Assembly (NCBI GenBank): GCA_039111635.1
Contig: JBCAQO010000009.1
Span: forward strand, 992,001-1,056,000
Origin: Heterobasidion occidentale
Taxonomy: Eukaryota > Basidiomycota > Agaricomycetes > Russulales > Bondarzewiaceae
Length of the DNA stretch: 64,000 bases
Direction of reading: 5' to 3'
Of this stretch, positions 11,198 to 22,884 are shown piece after piece (the stretch's first letter is position 1; each line of letters opens with the position of its first letter). The notes beneath the pieces are model-generated. The model searched no databases. It was given only the letters and a program-made list of their open reading frames with translations, and was not told the DNA's origin. The position numbers were made by a program, and so were the translations under genes.

Positions 11198-12908
11198 ATG
11201 GCCCCTTTCAAGACTCGCAAGCCGTTCGCCGTGAGCACCCTCTCTTGCTATGCCAAATACGGCGCGGCGATGGGTTCCTGACTCTCTGCGTCTCTCTTTA
11301 CTTCGGTTCTGTGGTGTCGTGCGCGCCGTGGACGTGTGCGTATATGCGTGTATGCGTGTGTGCGTGTAGCCACGCGCGCCCGAGGGTGCTTGGGTGCACG
11401 ATAGGGCGCCGGCGGGCGGCGTCGCGCGCGCGGTGTCGGGCGTAGCGGCTTCGACGGCCGCGGTGCCGGCTGCGAACACGCGGCTGGTGGTGTCCAACCT
11501 GCACTACGAGATCACGGCGAAAGATCTGATGGTGCGCGCTCTCCCCTCCCCCCCTTCCCCCTCCCCTCCCTCCCTCCTCTGCTCGCTCCGTTCGCCCCCC
11601 TCGCGTGTCTCTCGCGCTCCCCGACGAACTGACCACGCGCGCGCGGCAGGCTATCTTCGGCCAAGTGGGCACGCTCACCCGCGAGCCAATGATCAGGGTA
11701 CGAACCTAACACTCACGCTCCCCCTCCGACCCCCTCTCGCGACGAAACGCAGCCGGATTGAGGTCGCCGCCGCTGCCGACGACGACTGCACCGCCTCCAG
11801 ATGTGACCGACGTCCGCGCAGGCTTTTTATCTATTGATGTATCTTGACGTGCGGTCGTCCTGCGTTGCGTTTCTGGCGGCGACGTCGCCGCACTGGCGTT
11901 TTCCGTTTGTTGACGCGGCCCGATGTTGACGCGTTTGCTCCTTCCCCTTCCCTTGGTTCCCGTGGGCACGCAAAAAGTATGACCGCAGCGGCCGCTCGTC
12001 GGGCGCGGGTGTCGTCACGTTCGAGACGGCCGCCGAGGCTGCGCGCGCGAAGGACCGCTACCAGGGCGCGCTGGCGAAAGGTGCGTCTGGCTTTTCGCGT
12101 TCTCAGGCGGGCACTTCTGGGACCGTCTTCCAGGCTGGGTGTCACGACACGACAGCGTTGTGGGTTGATTTTGAAATTGGCCACGGTGGTGGTTCTTTTA
12201 TCGTTGCTGCGTCTTTGCGCGCGCATCGAACGCTCGGCGTGGATCTCGTATATACGTTGTCACGGGCGGGCGGCCGCGATTTCTGACGGGCGATTCTTGT
12301 TCTGATCGGAAATGAAAGGGTGCGGGGGACGGGAATGCTGACGTTGATTGTTTTGTTTTTGCTTGCTTGCGGGGTGCGTAGGTCAGCCGATGGAGATCGA
12401 GTACGAGGTGACGCAGAGGCGTCATCACCGGTCCGCGAGCGCTCCGTCGACGCTGATGCAGCGGATTCAAAAAGGGCCGCTCATCGAGCGCCTTGGGCGG
12501 GCGGAGACGCAGGCGAAGGAGTCGTTCACGTGCGTGGGGTTTTTTTTTCTTTCGAATGTGCGGTGCTGCGTGCCTTGGATCGACGCGGGCGACGCGTGGG
12601 TCCGGGGTGGGCGCGCGCGCGCGATATTGAGTATGGGTGCTGACGCTGAGGGCGTGATGCGATGGGGATTGGACAGGAAGAAGAGCAGCCGCGGCGGGGG
12701 AGGGATCGCGCGGGGGCGCGGACGGGGGCGTGTGAGCGTCGCGACGGGGGCACCGCGCCAGAAGGCGGTGGAGAAGAGTGCGACGGACCTGGACAGGGAG
12801 CTGGACGCGTTCATGGGGGACGGGGAGGCCGCGAATTCGAAGGGGCGCGCCGAGCGGCAGGCGGCGCGGGGGCCAGCGACGGCGGACCAGGACGTGGAGA
12901 TGGCGTGA
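11198..12908 (+). CDS. ALYREF/Yra1-type mRNA export adaptor
   Basis: Six exons: about 11198-11230, 11385-11531, 11650-11697, 11978-12080, 12382-12530 and 12676-12908. The product begins MAPFKTRKPFA and has one RRM: TRLVVSNLHYEITAKDLM, AIFGQVGTLTREPMIR, YDRSGRSSGAGVVTFETA, then AKGQPMEIEYE. The C-terminal third is RG-rich (GRGRGRVSVATGAP) and ends with the Aly/REF C-box DLDRELDAFMG followed by an acidic tail. Family members sit in TREX, couple splicing to export, and hand mRNA to Mex67 in the nucleus. The first intron acceptor was chosen at 11384 because it keeps frame; the alternative at about 11404 does not. No frame break was seen. Short basic N-terminus plus single RRM plus C-box matches Yra1/ALYREF rather than other RRM proteins. 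Confidence 0.9.
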
Positions 12909-13580
12909 GGCGCGAGCCGCGGGGATGGTGTGTCACGTGTGTGTGGGACGTGTTGCTGTATTTATGTAGCTGGTGGTTTGCTATTGCACGGATGTGTTGT
13001 CGCGAGAGCGCTGGCGGGGAGCTGCAGAGCGCAGAGCGGTACGTGCGGTACTGTAGTGTACTGTACTGGTGAGCCTGGGGAACGGTACGCTAGGGACGCA
13101 TCGCGGGCCGAGGATCGCGGAGTGCGAAAGGGGCTCGCTAAACCGGAGAAGGGAAGGGTGGGCTCGTGTGTGTGCGGGTTCGAGCGGGGTGGCCGAGCAG
13201 GGTCGCCGAGGACATTGGACGGACGGTTGGGTGCCTCGCGATGGGGGGGCGATATGGGAGGAGGAGGGACGCGGGGCCCAGGCCGTCTGGGTGGAGGCTA
13301 GGGGAGAGGGGAAGGGGATTGAGTCAACGGACGGGAGGGGTGAGCTAATGGGAGTTCCTGATTAGGGAGAGTTCTTGTTGGGATCCGCACTGCTTGTTTG
13401 GACGTGTTTTTTGGGAGCGGGCAGCCCGTGCTCAGCCAACCGCCTCCGCTCCGCCAGCCTGTCGCGATCGCCCTGGCATGCGCGGTGCTCCTGGCCCGAG
13501 CAACCCACCGACAACACTACTAATGCGTTCACTCCACCCTGCCCCAATCCGTCCTTCCCTGCCCCTCCTCCCGCGACACC
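12909..13580. other. intergenic, yra1 to zinc-finger gene
   Basis: G-rich in the first part, then C/T-rich from about 13430 to the ATG at 13581, consistent with the zinc-finger gene promoter. No gene seen. Confidence 0.5.
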
Positions 13581-13780
13581 ATGTTCCCCCGCTCGACACA
13601 CACCCAGTACATCCACTCCCCAGCCGTGTACCCCTGGCCGCCACAGCCCGCGCTCCACTACCCGCACCAGCACCACCACCAGTCGCACTCCCGCACCCAG
13701 TGGGCCCAGGACTGGTCCGACGCTGTGTACCCAGGCCCCGCCTCCTACACGCCCGCGTATCCCAGCCCAGGCGCGGACGC

Positions 13781-13813
<33 letters not shown>

Positions 13814-16103
13814 CCACCCCGCGCCCTCGTCCGTCGTCGTCGCCGCACCCGCACAGGGCAGCGTGCCCCCCACGGCCCCGCTCGCCCAGCACCCCGCCTA
13901 CCCCGAGTCCTCCCAGCGCACCGTCCTGCATGACTACGCGCTGCGCCCCGACCAGCCGCCCCCGTTCCTCGACCAGGACCGCGAACTCGACCGCGACGGA
14001 CCCGCGCGCACACCGCAGAGCTCCCCGAGCTCGTACGGCCTCCAGACGCCCCCGCAGGACGCGTACTACGCCCTCCCCGGCGCAGCACCCGTCTCCGTGT
14101 CCGCGTCAGTGTCTGCGCCCGCGCCCGCGCCCGTCTGGTCCGCGTACGCGCCGCACCTCGAGCCCCTCGCGCACAAGGCGCCCTGCGGCACAGGTGACGC
14201 GGGCGACCTCGACCAGGGCATCGCCGTCGCGCTCCACCTGCCCACACAGACGCACACGAACGCGCTGAGCCACGCCCTGCGCGCGCCCACGCCCACGCCC
14301 ACGCCCACGCCCCTGCCCCCGCACTCGCACACATACGCGTACCCGCTCGCGGCCGTGCGCACCACCCACGCACCCGCGCGCCCCAAAACCAAAACTCAAA
14401 CCCAAAACCGCGACGCCGCGCCCCGCCGCCCCGCCCCGCCGCCGCTCTCCCCCGCCGCGGCCGCGCGCCAAAACCAGACCGTCTTCCCCATCAATCCCTT
14501 CCCCGCGCCCTCCTCTTCCTCCTTCCCCGCCGCCGCCGCCGCCTCCCACGCCCACACCACCTCCACTTCCACATCCACATCCACATCCACATCCACATCC
14601 ACATCCGTTGCTGTGCCCGCGCGCGGCCGCGCGCCGAAAGACGCGCTCGCGCTCGCGCCGGCGGTGCACACGTTCCGCCTGGCGGACGCGTCGCTGGAGC
14701 CGCTCGTGGACGCGGAGATGGACCCGTTCCCGCTGTCGATGGACGACCTGCGCCGTGCGGGCGGGGAGGCGTCGTACGCGGGGCACAGCCACCAGTTTTT
14801 CGCGTTTGGGGCGCTCGGGGAGGCGCAGGCGCAGGAGCAGGCGCAGGAGCAGGGCCGGCGCGAGCGTGAGCGCGGGGCGGGCTCGCCGTACGTTTCGTTT
14901 TCTTACACGACACGACACGACGCGACAAGACATCGTTTATCTCTGCCTGCGTCTCGCGCGTTTGGGTCGCGGGGGGGTTTTTTTTTTGTGCATCTCGAGT
15001 TTGAGAATTTATGAGTTGAATGCTGTTTTTTTTTGTATTTATAGGTCACGGCACGCGCTCGATCCCTATTACTCGTCCCCGGCGCCTTCCTCCCCGTCCT
15101 CCGCCTCGTCCGGGTCCGCCTCGGGGTCCCGGGGGCTCAGGTCCGGCGCGCGCTCGGGCACGAGCTCGCCGCTCACGATGGTGCCGATCGCGCCGCGGCT
15201 GCGCGGCTGCAGCGACGGCGGCGACGGCTACGGCTACGGCGGCTACGGCTATGGCGACGGCGACCAGGGCCACGAGGGTTATCAGGGCCTGGGCGGGCAG
15301 GCGAAGAAGGCCAAGGCGAAGATGCACCGGTGTACGGTGTGCGAGAAGGTGTTTCCGCGGCCGAGTGGGCTCGCGACGCATATGAATTCGCATTCGGGGG
15401 CGAAGCGTGAGTGTTTTTGGACTTGTTTGAGTTTGGGGGGGTCGACGTTTTTTGTTCTTTGTTTGTTTGGTTGTTGGAGGAGAGGTTGCCTTGCTGACCG
15501 CTTTATTTTTTTATTGTTTTTATTTTTTTATTTTGTGGGGGCGGTCGCGGCGGCAGCATACAAGTGCCCGGTCGAGGGGTGCGCCAAGTCGTTCACGGTG
15601 CGCTCCAACGCGAAGCGGCACCTGCGCACGCACGGGATCGACCCGCCGCCGGCGCGCCGTGCGCGGAGGGACGGGGACGACATCGGGTTCGAGGAGCCGG
15701 TGGTGTCGGACGTGCGGTGGCCGTGGCCGGGGGGGTTTCGCGGGGTGAGCTTGCGGTGGGTGGGGCAGGATGGGGTCGAGGAGGCGGAGGTGGAGGCGGA
15801 GGCGAGGAGGGGGAAAGAGAGCGGAGGAGGGGGTCGGAGGAGGGGACGGAAGAAGAGGTGGAGGAAGAGGTGGAGATGGAGGAGTGGGAGGAGGGAGGGG
15901 CGGGGCGGGGGGTGGGTGGAGACGCTCAGGTGCGTTTTCTTTTTTCTTTGGACGTCACGTGTCGGTGCGCCGGGCGCGTCGACACGTCGACTTGGCTTTT
16001 GAGACGATGGCGCAGTGGCTGATGTCTCCATTTTTTTTTGTTTTATGCAGTGGGTCGCGGGGCGCCACCCCGCGTCGCGGTCGAGCGGGGTGCTCGCGCG
16101 CTG
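13581..16103 (+). CDS. two-finger C2H2 zinc-finger transcription factor
   Basis: Four exons: 13581-14887, 15045-15406, 15557-15929 and a short final exon from 16051. A long low-complexity N-terminal region (about 435 residues) is rich in P, S, H, Y and Q and carries a 10-residue polyQ tract. The DNA-binding part is CTVCEKVFPRPSGLATHMNS, a spliced linker reading SGAKPYKCP that matches the classic finger linker, and the second finger CPVEGCAKSFTVRSNAKRH. It ends its first turn with LRTHG and a later SLRWV. The protein should act in the nucleus as a transcription regulator; targets unknown. The C-terminus is uncertain: after SLRWV a neighbouring frame gives an acidic EEEVEEEVEMEEWEE stretch that looks more natural than the arginine-rich in-frame reading, so a base may be missing in the G-rich region at 15730-15800. 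Confidence 0.85.
13782..13812 (+). repeat. CAG trinucleotide run (polyQ)
   Basis: Ten CAG codons in the zinc-finger gene encode a glutamine run followed by HH. Uninterrupted CAG repeats are length-unstable; polyQ in fungal regulators often tunes activation. Confidence 0.9.
14284..14316 (+). repeat. GCCCAC hexamer repeat (Pro-Thr)
   Basis: Four to five near-perfect hexamers encode PTPTPTP within the zinc-finger N-terminal region. Confidence 0.8.
14563..14608 (+). repeat. TCCACA hexamer repeat (Thr-Ser)
   Basis: About seven consecutive TCCACA hexamers encode an alternating Thr-Ser tract in the zinc-finger protein. Confidence 0.85.
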
Positions 16104-17029
16104 AGCGGACCCGTCTCGTCTCGGGCGTCGCGCACCTCGAATCGGAGACGGCGCGATGTGGGTGCGAAAACGGGAGAGGCGGCCAGACGGGACTCCCGAC
16201 GCGTGTGAGCGCGAATGTAATGGTTGATTTTTTGCTTCGTCTTTTTTTTGGTTTGATTTTGGTTTGATTTTGGTTTGATTTTGGTTTGGTTTTGGTTTGG
16301 TTCGAGTCTTTGGTTGTGTTGGTTATGTGGTCAGGGTTGGCGGGGCTGCGCTTCTCCTGGTTGTCGTCGTCGTCTGAGGAGTCGGAGTCGGAGTCGGAGT
16401 CGCGCAGGCCCCGCAGGGATGATTGGGCGGGGCGCGTGACGCGCTGGGTAGAATGGGTGTACGGCCCGACGTGGCGTAGAGCACATGCTGTACTTGCTGT
16501 ACTGTGTGCAATGTATCAGGATGGGGTTTCGGTGATCGCACGTCGCTGCGTTTCGAGGACCTTTTGGGCGGGTGGAGTGAGCGCCGAGCGGGTGGAGGCG
16601 ATGTGAATTTCGTGGCCTGCGGCGCGGGTGGTAAGTATTTCAACGGCGAGCCCTTGGAGTGTCCACTGAGTGCCCTGGGTGCGTCATGCGTCAAATACAT
16701 ACGGGACCACGATCTCTCATCGAGCTACTTGTGGGATCGGGCACGATCGGGCGTGGTCCTGCTGCTTCTTATCTGATCGGAGCTGATGCCAATCTTATCA
16801 GATTTCGATAAGCCTGACAATCGCATCGCCGCCGGTTGTTCCCACACCGGTTGAGCGAGGTTACGCGCACCACAAGTGCGAGTCCCGGTATGTGGTAAAC
16901 GCTGCTCCAAGGCGGGCGACCGACCAATGACCGCGCACTAGGACCGGCGACGTGTCCTTGCCCTCAAACTCCCACGTCCCATCGCTGCCTTTTTGTTTTT
17001 GAAGATTTTGAAGATTTTGTTTCGCGAAC
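16104..17029. other. intergenic, zinc finger to S9 peptidase
   Basis: No convincing gene. It holds an 11-bp tandem repeat (separate entry), a GGAGTC hexamer run at about 16378-16403, and the promoter of the peptidase with a TTTTTGTTTTTG stretch near 16990. Confidence 0.5.
16250..16302 (+). repeat. 11-bp GGTTTGATTTT tandem repeat
   Basis: Three perfect GGTTTGATTTT units followed by one GGTTTGGTTTT and a partial unit, in the intergenic DNA after the zinc-finger gene. Confidence 0.85.
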
Positions 17030-19528
17030 ATGGCGTCGTCCAATGCGCGCGCGTGGAAGACGACGGTCACGCCGGCGCACGCGCCCGCGCTGATCGCGGC
17101 GACGGAGAAGGTGCGCGCGCCGTGCGTCAGCCCCGACGGGTCGCGCGTCGTGTACGAGGTGCAGCCGTTCTACCGCGAGGCGCGCAACACGTGTGCGCTG
17201 TGGCTCGCGGAGGTCTCGGCTGCGGCGTCGGCTGCGGGGGCAGGGACGGGGACGAGCGTGCCGCTGACGGCGGGGGAGTGGAACGATCGCGGCGCGGCGT
17301 GGCTCCCGGACGGGCGGCGGGTGCTGTTCGTGTCGGATCGCTCCGGCGGGGGGTCGGCGCTGTTTGCGATGGACGTCGATAGCGGGGAGATTAGGGCCGT
17401 GTTTGGGGAGGGCGCGGACGTCGGCGCGGGCGTGCGCGCGTTCGCGCTGTCGTCGGACGGGCGGCGGGTCGTGTTTGCGAGCGCCGATGCGCCTGGGGCG
17501 GAGGACGCGCGGAGGGTGAGGGAAAGGGACGACGCGCGGGTGTGGGGCGAGGAGGGGGGGCGGCTGGCGCGCGTGCGCGTTGGGGAGGTGGAGAGCGGGA
17601 CCGTGCGCGTGATCGATGTCGGGCGGGGGAGGCACGTCGAGAGCGTCGCGTGGAGCCAGGACGGGACGGCGCTCGTGTATAGGCTGCGGGCGGGCGGAAG
17701 CAGCGCGGAGCACGCGGCGTTCGAGGTCGCGCTAGAGATGGTCGAGCTGGACGCGCCTGCGCCCGCGGCGAGGCCGGTCGCGCTGGGGTCGTATGTGCGC
17801 TCGCCGGCGGGGGCGACGCTGCTCGCGGCGACGGGGCACGTTCTCGAGCTGCAGAGCTACGAGCCGGAGCGGCTGCTCGACGCGCGGACGCTGTTCGTTC
17901 ACGCCCCTGCCGCCGGCGCGCGCGTGGGGTCCGTGTCTGCGGGCGCCGCGCAGAGGCTGTACGCCGTCACGGACGACGCGGTGCGGCTCGTCGACCTTGG
18001 CGGGGACGCGGAGGCGGGGTGCGGGTACGTTGCGGTGGAGGTCTCGGACGGGCTCGAGACGCGCATCGACGTCGTGCGCACGTCGTCGCGCGCGGCAGGC
18101 GCGGCGCGCACGATGCAGACGGTCTTTCGGACGCGCGACGACGCGGTGTGGTTCGGCGCGTGGGACGTGCGGCGCGTCGCCAGCGTGGACGGGCGTCCTG
18201 CCGAGTTCGTGTGCGCGGTCGTGCGGAGCTCGGGGCCGCGCCATGAGCCGCCGAACCTGTATGTCTGTCGCGTGCGGGAGGAGGTGGACGGGGGCGCGGG
18301 CGCGGGCGGCGGCGACGGCGCGGCTGTGAAGCTGTCGTCGCACCTGCGATGGCTCGCGGACGCCCCGCCGATCCGCACCGAGGTGTGTGAGTGGACGGGC
18401 GGACGGGACGCGGCTGGATGGGATGGTGCGGTTTCCGCCTGGGTATGTCGATGGACAGGGGGCGGTGCTGCCGACCGTGCTGTTCATCCACGGTGGGCCC
18501 TACCGGTCTGTGTTTCCTCGGTGTTTTTGCAGACATCGTCTCGAGGCTGACGCGGCGGACTGGTCGCAGACGGGATATTCCCGATTACATGCCCTATTTC
18601 TGCAATTGGCGTGAGATGCTGGCGTCGGCGGGGTACCTCGTCGTGTCTCCCAATTACCGCGGCAGTGCGTCGGCCCCGCTTCCTTTTTCTTTCCCGGGGA
18701 ACTGACTGGGCTAATTGGATGATTTCAGGTCAAGGGAGGGGTCACGTGTTTGCGGCTGCGGCCAACAGGGGGATCGGCGCGTTGGATTGGGAGGACTGCG
18801 AGGGTATGCTGGACGAGGTCGTCAGGCGGGGATGGGCAGACCCGGATCGACTCGGCGTGGCGGGGTGGAGTCACGGTGAGTCGGGGAAGCGACCAGTGTA
18901 AGGTGAAGGAGGTGCTTATTTCTCCTTCTTCTCGTGGGGATCAGGTGGCTCTTTGGCCGCGTGGGGGATCTCCAAGACGAAGAGTCGGTTCAAGGCGGCG
19001 GTGGTCGGAGCCGGGGTGTCCAATTGGGAGGGGATGGTCATGGAGTCTGCCTCGCCTGAACTCGAGGTAAGGGCGCGCGCGATCCTTGCGCCATCGCCTG
19101 CACGCTCTGATATTTCTCTCTTGCGCCAGATCGCGATCGGCCAGAGCGATCCTTGGACCACAGGAGGACTTGAAGCCGTCGACGGCGGCGTCGGGCACGG
19201 CTTTCGCAAGGCCAGCCCGGTGCACGACCTGCACGGCGTGACGACGGCGACGTTGATTCTCCACGGCGAGCGGGACGAGCGGGTGCCTGTCGGGCAGGCG
19301 ATCGGCTTGTACAGAGGGTTGAAGAGGGTCGCCGCGCCGGAAGGTAGGGAGCGCGCGCAGCTAGTCTTGTACCCGCGGGAGCCGCACGGGTACGTCGGCG
19401 TCGGCCTCGCGTTCGCTGAGATTATAATGATCGGAGAGCTAACATTCGATGCGTGTAGGTTCGTGGAGCGGAAGCATGCGGAAGACGTGATGCGCAGGGT
19501 GCTCAAGCACTTTTATACTTATATGTAG
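17030..19528 (+). CDS. S9 family prolyl-oligopeptidase-like peptidase
   Basis: Seven exons: 17030-18505, 18570-18664, 18729-18875, 18945-19066, 19130-19389 and 19459-19528 plus the break below. The N-terminal half is a TolB-like beta-propeller with CVSPDGSRVVYEV, AAWLPDGRRVLFVSDRSGGG and VAWSQDGTALVYRL. The C-terminal catalytic domain has the HGGPYR oxyanion-region motif, nucleophile elbow GWSHGGSLAAWG (spliced), the acid in HGERDERVPVG, and the His in PREPHGFVERKH. This is the acylaminoacyl-peptidase/dipeptidyl-peptidase layout; substrate is not predictable and no signal peptide is seen, so it is probably cytosolic. A frame break lies at about 18385-18405, between CEWTG and ADGTRLDGMVRFPPG, at a GGGCGG run; one G too many or two too few would explain it. 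Introns cluster only in the catalytic half. Confidence 0.85.
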
Positions 19529-20019
19529 AACGTGTGCGTGATCAATGAACGGACTAGCCTGGAGAACAAGGTACGCATGGTAAGATGGTGGGCACTAGCA
19601 TGCGTATCCAAGACAGCTGGAGTCAATCATTGCTCACTCGACAGACAGCCGAGCGCGAAACTGAACATCAGGATATATTAGGTTCGCGGATACAACCTGC
19701 TTCCGAGATCATGCAGGCCAAAGTGAGGCTTGAGATCTTGAGAGTCCAACAAGCTCTTCAATTGGATATCAGAAAGATATGTCTGCCTCGCTGTGGCGCA
19801 TGCCTGATTTCTTGAAATACAACGCCTCTCCCTTCCAAGGGAAGTCGACCTGACGGGGAATAATCGATTACCTAAGCATACATTCGGCACGATATGATCT
19901 TTTTTTCGCTTTGTGCTCGTTTTGAACGTCGACGTCGTCCCTAACGTCCTCCACGACTTTCAGGCGACTCTATTCTCCTTCTATCTACCTATTTCTTGCT
20001 TAATATACTTCACGAAGGA
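19529..20019. other. intergenic, peptidase to Rrm4-like gene
   Basis: No gene seen. GC content drops sharply here relative to the preceding 9 kb. A T-rich stretch near 19905 and a CT-rich stretch near 19970 may belong to the downstream promoter. Confidence 0.5.
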
Positions 20020-22884
20020 ATGGCTGACTACACCCCACCGCCGGAATCGCCATCAGGGCCACAGCCCCACCCATACTTGCACGAGCCTCTGCTCTACGTT
20101 TCCGGTCTCCCACCATACGTGACGGATGAGAATCTAGCAGCCACTTTGGGCGCATGTGCCCCCTTCAGACCTCGCATACCTCGCGACGATCTCGGCAGAC
20201 CGCTCTCGGGTACCATTGAGTTCAAATATCTAGAGAAAGGTATGTGCTGGGTTTCTCGTCCCCGAGCTCGGAGCGCATTCGTTTGCATGGTGTCGTTCTA
20301 ACGTCTGCACTCATCGGGGATGCAGCGGAGATGGCGCTCGCGACTCTGCAAAATCGTCCCATCGCGGGAGTGACGCCACATGCGCTCCTTGTACTCTCAC
20401 CGTACCCGCCCACCACCCCACCCACGGCTCTCCCTCCCCCGAGCGCGTCTCCGAGGCTCGTGAAGCATCTCCCTCCGGACTACACCGATACCCAATTGTT
20501 CAACCTCTTTCGTCCATACGGCGCCCTCGCCTCTGTGCGCACGCAGGCCCAATTTGGCAAAGACACCGGCGTTGTCGAATTTTGGAGGGAAGAGGATGCC
20601 CGACGCGCCGAAGAAGCACTGCAGTATGCGGACGTAGAGGGGCAGAGCATCGCCGTGCAAATATTCCAGCAGCGTCGCACGAGTGGGAATGTCTCTGAAT
20701 TTAACGTGACAGCCCCGGCGTTCGTGCCCTCTGGTTCAGGATATCCCGGTCCATACCCTCCCCAGGTCAGTCAGATTGTAAAATTCTGCTTTTGCGCATC
20801 CCGCGAGCTCACGATGCAATGGTAAACACCACCACGTCTTCAGTACTCTCCTTCGCGGGCGAACCCTTATCAGATGAGAGCACCTGTGCCGTTTATTCAT
20901 GGGCCTGGCCAGCAAGTGCAGCTTGCTCCTATGCATGGACCTGGCTCAACTAGTCACAGCGGTCTCATTGACCCCTGCAACCTCTTCTGCAAAGTAAATA
21001 AAAATATATTCGTATTTTACGCCGTCCTCTTACACGGTCTCCCGCAGAACTTGGATCCCTCGATCGATTCGAACGGCCTGTTTACACATTTCCGCCAGGT
21101 GAGCCAGATTGCCTCTTGCGACGGATTGATGCTCATCAAAATGTAGTATGGCCAAATTGTGAGGTATGTGTGTCGAACAGGTGCTTCCTGATGACTTGCT
21201 CAAACTGCACAGCGCCCGTGTTATGCGCAATGAGAACGGCGAGAGTCGTGGTTTCGGCTTTGTCTCTTACCAGACACCAGATCAAGGTGTGTACCCGATT
21301 CTCATGATAGACGTCGTATTCATCGCAGACTCTAGCTACTGCCGCGATGCACGCAATGAACGGTGCCGTGCTCGGCACGAAGCAGCTTGTCGTCCGCTTG
21401 CATGAGCCGAAGCAACTCCGTCAAGAAAAGCTCGCCGCACGATTCTCTGGACATAATGGTCACCCACGAAATGCCAGCGGTGCGACGAGCCCAACAGCAA
21501 GCGAAGGCGGTGAGAGCTATGCTGGTTGGCCTAGTCCTGGTGGTAGATCTGCTATCCTTGGTTCTCCGGCAGCCCATCACGAGAGGTTGGAAAGACCACG
21601 CAGGGGGTCTGGCAGCTATTACAATGTGAGTTTGCATGATTTCGCACGATCTGTGATCTGATTGTTGTTTCTAAGGCTGCGCTCGCTGGTACACTCAATG
21701 TGCCCATGCGCTATGATGACCTTTCGGCGCTGTCGCCTGTCGTCCGTAAAGAGGTGCTGTCAGGGGAGTTGAGCAGACGGCTGAAGGCCACGGACAGCGT
21801 CGGTGCCAACGAGGTTGACGAGATCGTGAACCATTTCGTCGGTCTATCTCTCAGCGAAGTGGTTTCGTCTATCCAAGATCCTACAAAGTTCAATGACCAG
21901 ATCCAGAATGCGCGCTTGAAAATGAAACCCAAGACCTCGGTCACGCCGCCTGAGAAGTCGCCGTCGCCAGCCGCTTCGCAAGATTCGCGGCTGTTGGATC
22001 CAAACGCGTTGAATGCGACTGCGTCAGCCCCGGAACATCCATCCACTCCGATCTCCGTTTCTGCTTCGCTCTCGACACCTCCTCGGACATCCTCGCCATC
22101 GGGGTCTGTTGCTACCCCCGCTTCTGAGCGCGAGCGCATCGCCGCGGCTGTCGCACGCCTCGAACCTGCTCGCGCTGCGGAGGTTACTGAGCTTCTCATG
22201 AGCTTACCCAAACGTGAGCGCGCGATGTGTTTGTTCAACGTGGAGGTGTTGCGGTCGAAGATCGCGGATGCGAAGCTGGTGTTGGACAGTTCGGACGGCG
22301 AGGAAGAGTCCGCACCCACGCCTGCCGTACTCACCAAGAATATACCGGACGTCCCCGTCACGCCTCAGAACAAGAGGACCGCCGTGCTGCAGGAAAGCCC
22401 TCGGACCCCTGACCTGTCGTCTCGCGGTCCATCGGCGGCCGCATCCCCATCACCAGCGACGCCGAGCTCTACGTACACAGTCGCGTCGCTCGCACGCCTC
22501 CCCGCAGCTGAGATCATTCGGCTGGCAAACTCACCATCGACCACGGGGGTACCTGTACCCAAGGCGGACCCGCTCGTCGTAAAGGCGACCGACGAGTTCA
22601 TCGATGGGCTATTAGATCGCCCGATCCAGATGCAGAAGCAGCAACTAGGCGACAAGCTGTGGGTTCCTTCAATCTTCCAGTGTTCTGGTAGAAGACGTCG
22701 CTGACTTGATCGTTCGACTGTTAGGTTCCGCGTGATCAAGGCGTTCGGCCTCAAGCAGGCTCCCAAACTTACGATCGCACTACTCGACCAAGACGAACTT
22801 CGGCCGTTGGCCCACCTCATGAACAGCTATCCTGCTATCCTCAAGGAGAAGGCCATCCTTGTCCAGACAGCCCTTGCCAAGTGA
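20020..22884 (+). CDS. Rrm4-like RNA-binding protein (three RRMs plus MLLE-type C-terminus)
   Basis: At least eight exons starting MADYTPPPESPSG. RRM1: LLYVSGLPPYVTDENL to AEMALATLQNRPI. RRM2: PRLVKHLPPDYTDTQLFNLF. RRM3: NLFCKNLDPSIDSNGLF spliced to GQIV and then ARVMRNENGESRGFGFVSY. After a Ser/Pro linker come three modules resembling MLLE domains: one around KEVLSGELSRRL, one around EVTELLMSLPKRERAMCLF, and a C-terminal one, LGDKLFRVIKAFGL then ALLDQDELRPLAHLMNSYP. This order matches Rrm4 of Ustilago, which carries mRNA on endosomes along microtubules and binds the PAM2 adaptor Upa1 through MLLE. PABP has four RRMs and one MLLE, so is less likely. The last intron (about 22659-22726) splits the final MLLE. 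No frame break was seen. Confidence 0.8.

Noticed and set aside
13180..13210. TGGCCGAGCAGG, resembling a tRNA A box
   Set aside because: No B box (GGTTCGANTCC) follows at a suitable distance and no cloverleaf can be drawn.
13362..14933. Long overlapping ORFs in other frames of the zinc-finger N-terminal region
   Set aside because: They arise from GC-rich repeats; only the frame leading into the zinc fingers through good splice sites is supported.
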